NCBI GenBank assembly: GCA_001411745.2
Contig: LIQB01000003.2
Span: 19,743 to 83,742, forward strand
Length of the DNA stretch: 64,000 bases
Source: Psychrobacter glacincola
GTDB taxonomy: Bacteria > Pseudomonadota > Gammaproteobacteria > Pseudomonadales > Moraxellaceae
Direction: 5' to 3'
Shown here: positions 36,294 to 46,014 of the stretch, one piece after another
Layout of the letters: each line of letters begins with the position of its first letter
Numbering within the stretch: the stretch's first letter is position 1
Program-made: the position numbers and the translations under genes
The notes under the pieces: generated by a model
The model's input: only the letters and a program-made list of their open reading frames with translations
Databases searched by the model: none
What the model was told of the DNA's origin: nothing

Positions 36294-37475
36294 ATGAGTT
36301 ATACACCTTTATCAAATAACAAAGACGCTCTACCATCCCATGCCGCTCAAGATATTTATGATTTAGCCCTATCGGCTAGAGAAGAAACAGAAACCTGTAG
36401 AAAAATTGCACCGACAGTGGTCAAAAAACTGTCAGAGTTGTCGTTATTTAGGATGGGACTGCCAAAATCGTTGGGAGGATGGCAAGGCAATCCTGTGGAA
36501 ACGTTAAAGGTTTATGAGACGCTAGCCAGTGCTGAAGCCTCAGTTGCTTGGATCGTTTGGAACAATCATTTGGCCTGCACATTTGGACGATTTTTAGACG
36601 AGCCTAGCATGAAGGAGATATACAGTGACCCCTCTCATGTCTATGCCAACTCAGCACGCCCTGAAGGGATTGCTAAACAAACCGCTGAAGGATATACGGT
36701 CTCAGGTCAATGGACATTAGTATCAGGTTGTGAATTGGCAGACTGGTTTGTGCTGCGCTGCTTGGTAATATCCGAAGGCTCGCCTACTACCCTTGGACCG
36801 GGTGCAAACTTAAAGCTGTTCTTTATTCCAAAAGAAGATGTGGAAGTGATTGATACTTGGCATGTTGGTGGACTAAATGGTACAGGCAGTCATGACATCG
36901 TCATCAAAGACGCGTTTGTGCAGGAACGTTATGCGGTCGCTTTTGATAGCCCTGTCGCCATCGATAATGCGTATAGTCGCCTACCAATCGGCTGTATTAA
37001 TGCCGCTGGCTGTGCAGCGATGGCACTGGGTGTCTTAAAAGCAGCGACAGATGAGTTAATCCAAATTTGCCTTGAGAAAGTAACGCCCGGCAAAAGCCTA
37101 GATTTGCGTGATCGTGCAGCAGTACAAGCGACTATCGCTAGGAGCAAAACGCTATTAGCATCTAGGCGCGCACAATTACACAATAGTGTCGAGGTATTAT
37201 GGAACGAAGCACAACAACAGAATGCCTTTACCGATACACAGCTGGCTGATGTGTGGGCAGCAGCCTGTGAGGCAGCGAGAGAAGCCAGAGCCATGGTATC
37301 GGAGATTTATGCGGTCGCTGGTACGGTCTCACTATATAAAAAACATAGAATAGAAAGAGCGCATCGAGACATTCATGCTATTTTACAACATGGTATCGTG
37401 CAGCCACATTGGATGGAGCAAGCTGGCATGGCTTATGTCGGATTGACCCCAAATGCAGCTATGTTCAGAGTATAA
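36294..37475 (+). CDS. Acyl-CoA dehydrogenase-fold flavoprotein, possible group D monooxygenase
   Basis: A 393-residue protein from ATG 36294 (MSYTPL, AAGG nine bases upstream). It has the acyl-CoA dehydrogenase fold: N-terminal helical domain, a central beta domain (GYTVSGQWTLVSGCELADWFVL), and a C-terminal four-helix domain (YAVAGTVSLYKKHRIERAHRDIHAI). The WTLVSGC segment and the HRD-like C-terminus resemble HsaA, DszC and the oxygenase component of 4-hydroxyphenylacetate hydroxylase rather than CoA-using enzymes. No flavin reductase gene is adjacent. It may hydroxylate a phenolic compound linked to the neighbouring pathway (inference). Confidence 0.78.
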   Translation: MSYTPLSNNKDALPSHAAQDIYDLALSAREETETCRKIAPTVVKKLSELSLFRMGLPKSLGGWQGNPVETLKVYETLASAEASVAWIVWNNHLACTFGRFLDEPSMKEIYSDPSHVYANSARPEGIAKQTAEGYTVSGQWTLVSGCELADWFVLRCLVISEGSPTTLGPGANLKLFFIPKEDVEVIDTWHVGGLNGTGSHDIVIKDAFVQERYAVAFDSPVAIDNAYSRLPIGCINAAGCAAMALGVLKAATDELIQICLEKVTPGKSLDLRDRAAVQATIARSKTLLASRRAQLHNSVEVLWNEAQQQNAFTDTQLADVWAAACEAAREARAMVSEIYAVAGTVSLYKKHRIERAHRDIHAILQHGIVQPHWMEQAGMAYVGLTPNAAMFRV

Positions 37476-37497
37476 AATTGCTTTTATAAAAATAAAT

Positions 37498-37526
37498 AAG
37501 CCCTCATAGAATGAGGGCTTTTTATC
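37498..37526 (+). terminator. Terminator after the flavoprotein gene
   Basis: AAGCCCTCAT / ATGAGGGCTT stem with a short loop, followed by TTTTAT. Confidence 0.85.
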
Positions 37527-37574
37527 GCTTGGCTATTGAGCCAAAGAAAAACAAATCATTGATAAAAATCATAT

Positions 37575-37616
37575 AGTGACTACCAAATAGTAATTACCAA
37601 ATAGTGATTACCAAAT
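37575..37616. repeat. Three 14-bp direct repeats
   Basis: The unit agtRaYtaccaaat occurs three times in a row in the gap between the flavoprotein terminator and the adhesin terminator. Function unknown. Confidence 0.75.
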
Positions 37617-37650
37617 CATCACGCTGAAAACGTCTTCATGCTCATGTCGC

Positions 37651-37684
37651 AAAAAAGCAAGGCATCTGATGCCTTGCTTTTTTA
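37651..37684. terminator. Bidirectional terminator at the end of the large adhesin gene
   Basis: AAAAAAGCAAGGCATC / GATGCCTTGCTTTTTT: perfect stem with A-run and T-run on either side, able to stop transcription from both directions. Confidence 0.88.
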
Positions 37685-37738
37685 TGACTAATTTTTATAA
37701 CTAACAAATCACTTTACTTGATAGTAGGCTTGATTGCT

Positions 37739-40700
37739 TTAATCAAAATGGAAGCCTGCACCAATCGAGCCGCCAGCGTTACCTTGGGTATCAGCGGTGC
37801 CGTTTACCTTCATGACCCAACGACCATCATTGGATAACTTCGAGAAGCCAATAGCAACTGCACTTTCCCCATTGTACGTTCCTATACCGCCACCGATTAA
37901 GGATTTACCAGCGATGTAAGCTTGCGGTAGTGAAGACATTGCCATGGCGGCTGAAATACCAGCATTTGCATCGTCTTCGACTTCACCAATTTTATAACCT
38001 AGCTCATTCATGTTGTTGCCAAGTCTTTGACTAACAGCATCTAATTGACCCATATTCACAGCGTCTCTGGGCGCCATACCATCAGCCACATCAGTGATCT
38101 TGTTGCCAGCGGCGTTGATACCGCTTGCAGTCATACTAGGACCACCGACAATGCTGATGCCATTATTATTGATTGTCGTATTGCCAGTTTTGACGCTATC
38201 GATATTAATATCACCGTTTAGATCAAACTTAATACTACTGCCTGCTGCTGTTGTGGTGATGTTATTACCACCTGTGAAGCTGAGGACACTGCCATCGCCT
38301 ACTGGTTTGTTGATGGTAGCACCGCTATCAGCACCAAAATTGAGACCCGCATCTATTTTATCCTTGTTCACTTTGATATTGGTCGTATTAGTGTCGATGT
38401 TTGCTTTATTCGTGGCAATATTCGTGGTATTGGTTTGGATATTGGTAGTGTTGGCTTGGATGTTTTCATTGATAACGACTTCTCCTTGCTTAATAGAAGC
38501 AATCGCACCGTCGATACTATTTTGACCAGTACCACCAATATTACTATTGGTAAAGGTACCATCTACAGGATTGTAGACTGTCTCACCGCCAATGATATTA
38601 CTGATGCCACTACCTTGTGCATAGAGCTGACCACCATTGATAGCATCTTTGCTACCTTCAGAGACATCGCCGTTCACAACGTTTGTAATCTTAGTGTCAG
38701 CAGCATTGATGCCCGCTTTGGTGACACTAGGTCCACCTGTAATAGTCAGTCCATTATTATTCATAATGGTATCACCCGTCGTTACGCTATCTAAATTCAG
38801 GTCTGGGTTTAAATCGAAGCTAATGTCATTGACGCCTGCCAATGGTGCAGCAGCACGTAGGTCAGGGCTAACATTATTGTCCGCTGATCTAGATACTTTA
38901 ATATTACCATCTGTACTGTTTAGATCGATGGCGCTGCCTTGTTTGATCATAGTGGCAACATCACCCTGAGCCGTTAGTCCCCAACCTTGATCAAGGGCAA
39001 ACGTCGTGGCATTCAACTGTCCGACAGTCGCCGCATCTGTATCTGCAATACCAGCAGCTACATTGGTGATTCTGTTAAAACCATTGTCAAGACCACTACT
39101 GCTCAGTTTAACCGTTCTACCGGGACCATTATCGGTAAAGGTAAAGCCATTACTATTCATAATGCTATTACCAATCTGCATGCTACCCTCATTGCCTAAA
39201 TTCAACTGGTTATTCAGTTTCACCTGAACACCCGTTGCTGAGGCCATCGTCGTAATGTTGCTATCACCAGTGACGTTGATGGTATCACCTAAAGCAAACT
39301 GCTGGTCGTTGGCACTATTGCCATCACCGATTTTGATGCCTTTGGCCACGAGACTATTGGTTGCTGACAATTGGTCGAAGTTTACCGCATCCTTACCTGT
39401 GGTCGCTTCTGCAACGTTAGTAATTTTATTGCCACCATTGTTCAGACCATTGGCTGAGATGCTGACACCGCTACCAAAGTTTGCGCTGTTAAGACCAGTT
39501 AAATCTTTCGCAAGTTTCACGGTCAATGTGCTGGTACCGTCAGCAACGACGCCAATGTTGTTGCCATTTGACAAGTCACTTTCCACGGTCGCGCCACCTT
39601 TGACTGTCAGCTTGTCACCAAGCTGACGATTAACGGTAGTACCCGTGTCACCATCGAAATCAAAACCTTTATCGATGGTCGTGGTCGTGGCTTGTAGCTG
39701 ACCAAAATTTACAGCATCGCTGGCTATTGTACCGTTAGCGACATTGGTAATTTGATTGCCACCATTGTCTAGCCCACTATTACTGAGTCTGACCGTTTGA
39801 TTAGTCCCACCCATAAATGTGACACCATCAGCATTGACGACTGTAGTTCCTGTGGTCAAGCTGGTTGAGACTAAGTCGGCAGCAGTAGCAACTTTGATAC
39901 CGCCATTGTCAGCGGTCAAGACAATATTGTCACCAGTAATAAAATTGGCTGTATTATTGTCTTTATCCAAAGTCTTGACATCAGCACCATTGATTTGTGT
40001 CACTACCGTTTGCATCGCACTATCGGCTTTTACCAAGCTTGCCTTACTACCTTCGCTTAGATCAACTTGATAGTCGGTGATATTGGTATCAGGATCTTTG
40101 ACACTAGTGCTAACTGTTAGTGCATTAGCATCTGCAGTAGAAACACTGGTGCCATTGGCATTGACAGTATAGACATCCTGTCCAGTATCGCTATCGGTTG
40201 AAAAGTCAACACTGGCAACATTCGTACCTTTAACTACTTTGGTTCTCGCTCCTGCAGCTGCCATCTGTACATCACCGATGTTTGCTGCATTGGTTTCCGT
40301 TGTGCCACCGCTAGCCACGCCTGAGATGACTTTATCACCTGCGTTGATACCAGTAGATGAGATACTAACGCCGCTATTAAAGCTTGCGCTATCCAGACCT
40401 GTTAAGTTGTTGGCTAAGCCAAGTTTGATTCCATCGCCCGTTGATAAGCCAGTGGTGGTTAAATTGCTGTCCGTATCAAACTTAATTTCTTCACCCAAGG
40501 CAAAGGTTTTTTTGAGGGTGCCGCCGCTGCTTGCATCATTCACATTAAACTTGATGCCTTTAGCAATATTGTCAGTGTTGGTACCAATATTGGTGGTATT
40601 GGTTGAGATGTTGCTAGTATTGGTCGTGACATTAGTATTAGTCGTTTCTAGCTGACTAAAATTCACCGCATCTTTTGCGTTAACCCCATCATCAACGTTA

Positions 40701-42976
40701 ATAACTCTCTTATTACCCGCATTGACCCCGCTTTTGGTGATGCTTGGACCATTTAAAATGGTCAGACCATTGCTGGTTAACGTGGTATTGGTAGGGTTAA
40801 ATATGCTGCCACCCGTTACTGTAACACCTGCACCACTAACGGTAGTGACGCCAGTAAGTACGCCACCAGTGACAATACCTAGACCATTGACCGTTGTACC
40901 GTTTAATAAGTTGCCTGTGCTAACGCTGCCTGTTGTGCCTAGGCTTAAGTTGTCATTGAGCTCAACTTCGATTTTGCCATTTTTTACTCGGGTATCGATG
41001 TTGCTGTTAGAACCAACCACCTCAACGGCTTGTCCCAATGGTTTCTGTACTGTATTACCATCAGCGGCTTTTAGCGCAAAGCCTTTGTTAATAGTTGTGG
41101 TATTATTTCCGACCGCTTCATTGGTCGCATATAATTGACTACCATTCACTGCATCTGTACTAGCCGCAGTGACAGCTCCACCAGCGACGTTTTTGATCTG
41201 ACGTTCAGATCCTACTACGCCCACGGATACTTGCGCACCCTCTCGTAGCATGCCCTTATCATCAATGACATTACCGGCGATATCATATACCACGCCACCA
41301 ACTGTCATCGTCTTTTCAGAGCTTGCACTTGTTGCTGTTGTAGAGCCTGCACCTAAAGAAACTGAACCATCTTTGCTCGCTGACGCACCAACACCGAACG
41401 CTGAAGAAGCCGTTCCCGAGGTATTGGAATGAACACCAACGGCTGTAGACAGATCACCTTTAGACAGCGATTTTGCACCAATGGCTATCGACGCAGCACC
41501 TCCAGCTTCGGTATTGACATCGTACTGATTGGTTTCTACCAAATCTTTACCTACGTAGGATTTGAAAACATCGTTAACTGTGCCACTATTTAGTGGTGAC
41601 AATGGACTACGATCGACATTGGTTCTCGATGCAAAATCTAGATCATCACCGCCTATCGCGATCGAGGATGCCCCTCTAGACACAACATTAGCACCGATAG
41701 CAATCGACTGCTCACCACTTGCCATCGTCTGTTGCCCAAATTCTGAGCTGCCAATCGCAATAGTTTGGCTACCAGTGGCTTTTGCATTTCCGCCCAGCGC
41801 CATGGCGTTATAACCTGTCGCTCCGTCGTTATTAGCATTACCGACAGCAGCTGAGTCCACGCTATAATACTTGGTTTTATTATTAGCGACAGTATTCGAC
41901 AGCCCCGTTAGCTGAGCCACATTGACAGCATCACTGTCACTACTACCTGCTGCGACGTTTACAATCTGACGGTTGCCACCCGCTGCTCCTGTTCCTACAG
42001 AGACCGCGCCAAGCGTAACGCTGTCCGTTGCTTGGATGACTGAGCTATCTGCTCCTACTGGCACAAAACCACTGGCACCACCAGCACGATTTGCAATAGA
42101 GTTTGAACCTAATGCGATGCCATTTACTGCGTTAGATCGAGAGCCGACACCAAAAGCAAGACTGTTATCAGCAGTCGCTTTTGCATTACTACCAAAGGCA
42201 ATCGTATCATTGCCAACTGCTTGAGTTTGTCCATTCGCTCTATAACCTACATTTGCTTGATCAGCCACTGTACCTGCATTTTCAAAATCAGTTGAACCAA
42301 TCGCAATGCCACGTTTGCCTGAGGCAAGTGCTGAATGACCAACAGCTAAAGAGCCTTTACCCGTTGCTGATGAGACATTACCAATAGCCTGAGCAAAGTC
42401 AGCAGTCGCTGCCGATTGACGTCCAAGCGCTAACGAGGTATTTCCATTAGAATACGCTGCCGCCCCAATTGCCACAGATGACCGACCAATGGCTTTTGCT
42501 TGAGTGCCTAGAGCAGTAGCGACGTCGCCGGCTTCTGTCCCAGTGCCAATGGCGGTACTACCAGAGTTGTTTTGTGAACCACCCGTCCAAGTAAATGACG
42601 GATTGCCTCTATCAACCAGATTGAAGTTTTGCCCAGCGTCCGCTTCACAGCCAATGGCAACCGAATAGCTGCCTTCAGCATTCGCTTCAGTACTGTTTGT
42701 ATTACAAGAAGAAATTGCCGTACCAGATCCCGTACCACCGCCGACATTCACTTGTGCAAAAGCTTGCGGTGACATTGTAAATCCAGCCGCCAGCAACCCT
42801 ATGGCGATCGTGGATAGTCGGAAAAATTGGGTAGAAGAAAGATTAGAAGTCGTATTGATGGTCGCGTTTGCGCTCACGCTAGATTTGGAAGATTTGCCGC
42901 GCCCCTTTGCATATTCACCAACTGCGGTAAAACAGCTCAAGGCTTCATTCCATATTACTTTATAGATGCGGTTCAT
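37739..42976 (-). CDS. Trimeric autotransporter adhesin (YadA/Hia-like), complete
   Basis: From ATG 42976 (MNRIYKVIWNEALSC; GGGAG about eight bases upstream) the product is 1745 residues. A preceding GTG adds three residues and is rejected. It begins with an ESPR and a signal peptide ending near SPQAFAQ. Head regions with YadA 14-residue repeats (SxAIGxxAxA) occur about 80-300 and 380-560. Then come many HIM/neck motifs (DAVNVAQL, DAVNGSQLY, DAVNFSQL, DAVNFGQL, DAATVGQL, DAINGGQLY, DAVNMGQLDAV) alternating with stalk and Trp-ring-like segments. The last ~90 residues form the YadA beta-barrel anchor, ending GGSIGAGFHFD. A surface-exposed trimer in the outer membrane; ligand unknown. Confidence 0.95.
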   Translation of the reverse strand: MNRIYKVIWNEALSCFTAVGEYAKGRGKSSKSSVSANATINTTSNLSSTQFFRLSTIAIGLLAAGFTMSPQAFAQVNVGGGTGSGTAISSCNTNSTEANAEGSYSVAIGCEADAGQNFNLVDRGNPSFTWTGGSQNNSGSTAIGTGTEAGDVATALGTQAKAIGRSSVAIGAAAYSNGNTSLALGRQSAATADFAQAIGNVSSATGKGSLAVGHSALASGKRGIAIGSTDFENAGTVADQANVGYRANGQTQAVGNDTIAFGSNAKATADNSLAFGVGSRSNAVNGIALGSNSIANRAGGASGFVPVGADSSVIQATDSVTLGAVSVGTGAAGGNRQIVNVAAGSSDSDAVNVAQLTGLSNTVANNKTKYYSVDSAAVGNANNDGATGYNAMALGGNAKATGSQTIAIGSSEFGQQTMASGEQSIAIGANVVSRGASSIAIGGDDLDFASRTNVDRSPLSPLNSGTVNDVFKSYVGKDLVETNQYDVNTEAGGAASIAIGAKSLSKGDLSTAVGVHSNTSGTASSAFGVGASASKDGSVSLGAGSTTATSASSEKTMTVGGVVYDIAGNVIDDKGMLREGAQVSVGVVGSERQIKNVAGGAVTAASTDAVNGSQLYATNEAVGNNTTTINKGFALKAADGNTVQKPLGQAVEVVGSNSNIDTRVKNGKIEVELNDNLSLGTTGSVSTGNLLNGTTVNGLGIVTGGVLTGVTTVSGAGVTVTGGSIFNPTNTTLTSNGLTILNGPSITKSGVNAGNKRVINVDDGVNAKDAVNFSQLETTNTNVTTNTSNISTNTTNIGTNTDNIAKGIKFNVNDASSGGTLKKTFALGEEIKFDTDSNLTTTGLSTGDGIKLGLANNLTGLDSASFNSGVSISSTGINAGDKVISGVASGGTTETNAANIGDVQMAAAGARTKVVKGTNVASVDFSTDSDTGQDVYTVNANGTSVSTADANALTVSTSVKDPDTNITDYQVDLSEGSKASLVKADSAMQTVVTQINGADVKTLDKDNNTANFITGDNIVLTADNGGIKVATAADLVSTSLTTGTTVVNADGVTFMGGTNQTVRLSNSGLDNGGNQITNVANGTIASDAVNFGQLQATTTTIDKGFDFDGDTGTTVNRQLGDKLTVKGGATVESDLSNGNNIGVVADGTSTLTVKLAKDLTGLNSANFGSGVSISANGLNNGGNKITNVAEATTGKDAVNFDQLSATNSLVAKGIKIGDGNSANDQQFALGDTINVTGDSNITTMASATGVQVKLNNQLNLGNEGSMQIGNSIMNSNGFTFTDNGPGRTVKLSSSGLDNGFNRITNVAAGIADTDAATVGQLNATTFALDQGWGLTAQGDVATMIKQGSAIDLNSTDGNIKVSRSADNNVSPDLRAAAPLAGVNDISFDLNPDLNLDSVTTGDTIMNNNGLTITGGPSVTKAGINAADTKITNVVNGDVSEGSKDAINGGQLYAQGSGISNIIGGETVYNPVDGTFTNSNIGGTGQNSIDGAIASIKQGEVVINENIQANTTNIQTNTTNIATNKANIDTNTTNIKVNKDKIDAGLNFGADSGATINKPVGDGSVLSFTGGNNITTTAAGSSIKFDLNGDINIDSVKTGNTTINNNGISIVGGPSMTASGINAAGNKITDVADGMAPRDAVNMGQLDAVSQRLGNNMNELGYKIGEVEDDANAGISAAMAMSSLPQAYIAGKSLIGGGIGTYNGESAVAIGFSKLSNDGRWVMKVNGTADTQGNAGGSIGAGFHFD

Positions 42977-43393
42977 AGTGTGCACTCCCTTACAGACTGG
43001 TCAGATTTAAAAATCAGAGATAATATCCATCTTGCAGAGAGTCGATATCACAAAATAAAACACGTTATCGGCTGACAATGATTAAATGTTTTTTGTTCAT
43101 CATTTATCTTGTTAACCAACAACTAACACTTTTTATCTTGAAAAGCCCTAATCGCTCTCTCTATATATTAGTATTACCGAATATATAGAGAGAGACAATG
43201 CCGCTCATCGGGCATTTATTACCGTTCATCCAATTATATAACAAAAAATGAATATATAGATGTTTTTTGCTCCTTGCTTATATTGAATGCTCCCACTTTT
43301 TTGAAATAATCCGCTTTGAAACTTAATAAAACACACGCTTATACACACACTTTAGAGATGTTTTAAGCGCGTGTTCGCCACTTTATGCTGCTC
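42977..43393. other. Intergenic between sensor kinase and adhesin
   Basis: 417 bases, AT-rich. The downstream half must hold the adhesin promoter and leader. It contains the strong hairpin at 43155-43194 and no supported ORF. Confidence 0.55.
43155..43194. repeat. Perfect 15-bp inverted repeat upstream of the adhesin
   Basis: CTCTCTCTATATATT and its exact complement AATATATAGAGAGAG around a ten-base loop. There is no T-run on either side. It lies 180 bases above the adhesin start and 200 bases beyond the kinase stop, so it may be a leader hairpin, an operator or a weak terminator. Confidence 0.75.
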
Positions 43394-45052
43394 TTAGTCC
43401 CCTTCAGAGTTAACAGGCAATGTTATTTGCATCACCAGCCCTTGGATATCATCTTGGCGATTATAGACATGAATCTGACCCTTGTGTGCCATTACCACGG
43501 CATGAACGATTGCCAGCCCCAAACCATAACCCCCCGTTTCACGATGGCGAGCCGAGTCAAGCCGTACAAAGGGCTGAAAAATACGCGCCAAGTCCTTATC
43601 CGCGATGCCGCCACCCTCGTCTGTGATGCTGATTTGAAATGCAGGCTGATTGCCCTCCATCTGCACTTTTTTAATGTCAGCAATGACTGTTGAACCAGAG
43701 GCTGTATGCATAAAAGCATTACGAATGACATTTTCAAGCGCACTATGCAGCTGTTCTTGATTGCCAAGCACTGTCCAAGGCGTTGTTGAATCAGTGGTAG
43801 ATGAAGCGTCTGCCACCAATGCATGACTCGGCTGCCATTGCCAGCGCACGTTTTTATGCTGAAACTCAAAGCAAACGTCTTGTCCAATTTCACTGATGAT
43901 GTCAGAAATATCAACCACTTCGTTTTCTATATTGTCGATGGTATATTGCTGCATTTGTAGAGATTGAATATGAATGATTTGCTCAATCAACTCATTCATC
44001 CGCGCCGACTCTTTATCTATACGGTCGAGATAACGACTGGCATTCGGTGCAAAGTCGCGGGTCAGCTCAGTCGCCACATCAAGTCGCGCCAGTGGCGATC
44101 GTAGCTCGTGCGAGATATCACTGAGCATCTGTTTGCGTGCCAGCTCACTCTCAGCCAACCGTTTTGATAGTTTGGCCACATCTTTCGCGAGTAAACCAAG
44201 CTCATCATCTCCCATTTTTGATAGGTCTGGATGGGTCTGATAATCGCCATCAATCAGACGGTGTACGGTATTTTGTACACGGCGGATACGCTGAGTCATT
44301 GTACGGCTCAGCCAAATACAAACCAAGACGCTAAAAACGAGAATAAATAGCAAACGTATGGGAAAATTGCCACGTTGCAGCGCCATAACATCAGCAAAAC
44401 GCAAATGCGGACGTAACTGTATAATGACAGACTGCTCATCTGGTAAGACGACCGTCACATCAGCCAGCTCAGGGCGACTGTCGAAATCAGCTAGCGTAGC
44501 GCTATTCGGCATCATCGGTTGCAGAATATGGTTTAAGAATGACGACTTATCATTCGACATTTTATTATTATCATCGTGACTATTAATCCTGTTATTGTCC
44601 ACATTGGGCTGAGCTGCCATTGATTGCATTGATGGTTGCCCTACTTCACGCCGACTCCCCTGTATACCTTTTTGCCTACGCTCATCTCTATTGCGATAAC
44701 GCGGAAATATAATCGCCCCTTCTTCATCGTAAACACTTATCTGATTCATGAGTTGACGGTCCTGACGATACATCTGCTTAACTGTACTTAAATCACCCGC
44801 TCTTAATGCCTCAACCATTTCTTGACGCTTAATCAATAAACTATCAGTTTGTACGTTCATGCGAGCCGTTAGTGCTTTTTCGACCAGCCAACGCTCCACC
44901 ATGATCGATAAAATAGAGGTGATTATAATTGTTAATAATAGACTTAGAAACAAACGCCAAAACAGTGTGATTCGCACTTTAAACTTTAGGGTTTGCTTAA
45001 GCGTTTTATGGTTAATAGCTTTCTTGGAAGCGTTCATCGATGAGTCCATCAT
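43394..45052 (-). CDS. Sensor histidine kinase (CpxA/RstB-like)
   Basis: A 552-residue membrane kinase. TM1 is about 30-52, a periplasmic sensor region runs about 53-240 with a low-complexity Asn/Ser stretch (about 145-170), and TM2 is near 233-250 (LLFILVFSVLVCIWL). A HAMP domain follows, then HisKA with phospho-acceptor LSDISHELRSPLARLD. The HATPase has N box NVIRNAFMHT, G1 DEGGGIAD, F box FQPFVR and G2 GGYGLGLAIV. The regulator stop and this start share bases as TAATG, so the pair is translationally coupled. The neighbouring Spy-like gene suggests an envelope-stress sensor. Confidence 0.9.
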   Translation of the reverse strand: MMDSSMNASKKAINHKTLKQTLKFKVRITLFWRLFLSLLLTIIITSILSIMVERWLVEKALTARMNVQTDSLLIKRQEMVEALRAGDLSTVKQMYRQDRQLMNQISVYDEEGAIIFPRYRNRDERRQKGIQGSRREVGQPSMQSMAAQPNVDNNRINSHDDNNKMSNDKSSFLNHILQPMMPNSATLADFDSRPELADVTVVLPDEQSVIIQLRPHLRFADVMALQRGNFPIRLLFILVFSVLVCIWLSRTMTQRIRRVQNTVHRLIDGDYQTHPDLSKMGDDELGLLAKDVAKLSKRLAESELARKQMLSDISHELRSPLARLDVATELTRDFAPNASRYLDRIDKESARMNELIEQIIHIQSLQMQQYTIDNIENEVVDISDIISEIGQDVCFEFQHKNVRWQWQPSHALVADASSTTDSTTPWTVLGNQEQLHSALENVIRNAFMHTASGSTVIADIKKVQMEGNQPAFQISITDEGGGIADKDLARIFQPFVRLDSARHRETGGYGLGLAIVHAVVMAHKGQIHVYNRQDDIQGLVMQITLPVNSEGD

Positions 45053-45750
45053 TACAATACCAGCTGATAACCTTTACCACGAACCGCTTTGATCGGCTCA
45101 TCATGAAAAGGTTGGAGTTTTTTGCGGAGTCGTGAGACATGCACATCAAGGCTACGGTCGAAGGGTTGTAATTCACGTTGTAAAACATGCTCTGACAGCC
45201 ACGCTTTGCTCACCACCTCACCTTTTTGTTTCAGTAGCGCAACCAACAAATCAAACTCTGTTCCCGTCACTTGTAGTTCTATGCCATCTATCTGACAAAG
45301 CCGCTGGTTTTGATCCAGATGCAAACGGCTCTCTGGTAGCGGCGTATGCTCTGATGTCGCTGCGCTAGTACGTTTGATGACGGCATTAATACGTGCCAGC
45401 AGTTCTCTAGGATTGCAGGGTTTGGTAATATAATCATCAGCACCAAGTTCAAGCCCAATGATACGATCAATCTCCTCCCCTTTTGCGGTCAGCATGATGA
45501 CAGGGATATCACTGATATTGGGCAATTGACGCAAGACACTCAATCCATCGATTTTTGGCATCATAATATCTAGCACCAGCAAATCATAAGCAGCAGCGCC
45601 ATTAAGCACATTATTGCTCGCAGTTTTGAGTTTATGTATGACAGCCTCACCATCGTGAACGCAGTCGCATGTCACCCCATGATTGTGCAAGTATTCTTGT
45701 AATAACTGGGTCAACTCTTCGTCATCATCGCCTAGTAGTATGTGTGGCAC
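45052..45750 (-). CDS. OmpR/CpxR-family response regulator
   Basis: A 232-residue regulator. The receiver domain has acidic pocket DDDEE (8-12), phospho-acceptor D61 in LLVLDIMMP, T in MLTAKG and K in ITKPC. The C-terminal winged helix has EFDLLVALLKQKGEVVSKAWL and RSLDVHVSRLRKKL. A short insertion of Asn/Ala residues (45-54) before D61 makes the receiver longer than usual. It sits immediately before the kinase and is divergent from the Spy/CpxP-like gene, its probable target. CpxR-like by context; orthology not proven. Confidence 0.92.
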   Translation of the reverse strand: MPHILLGDDDEELTQLLQEYLHNHGVTCDCVHDGEAVIHKLKTASNNVLNGAAAYDLLVLDIMMPKIDGLSVLRQLPNISDIPVIMLTAKGEEIDRIIGLELGADDYITKPCNPRELLARINAVIKRTSAATSEHTPLPESRLHLDQNQRLCQIDGIELQVTGTEFDLLVALLKQKGEVVSKAWLSEHVLQRELQPFDRSLDVHVSRLRKKLQPFHDEPIKAVRGKGYQLVL

Positions 45751-46014
45751 ATCTTTCTCCTTAAGCGTTAAATCGCTTTATGAGCCATATTATCAGTCAA
45801 TTGCTTATCGATTCGCTATAAACGTTACCTTTCTTAATACTTCATAAATGTTCGTAACCTCTAACTGTCGTAATATAGCGTCTATCAGCGACAAATACTG
45901 ATAACAAGCTGTGATGGATAGTGGCTATCCGGGGCACTTACTGTTCATAAGCTGATCAGATAAAAACTGACTTTTTCGCAACCAATAACGTATGCACCAT
46001 AAATTAAGGTAACG

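Noticed and set aside
37739..42976. Many plus-strand open frames of 60-140 codons
   Set aside because: They are antisense shadows of the repetitive adhesin gene, rich in Val/Leu/Pro, without ribosome-binding sites or recognisable domains.
45751..46014. CpxR box (GTAAA-N5-GTAAA) upstream of the Spy-like gene
   Set aside because: GTAAC-like words exist but not with the required five-base spacing.
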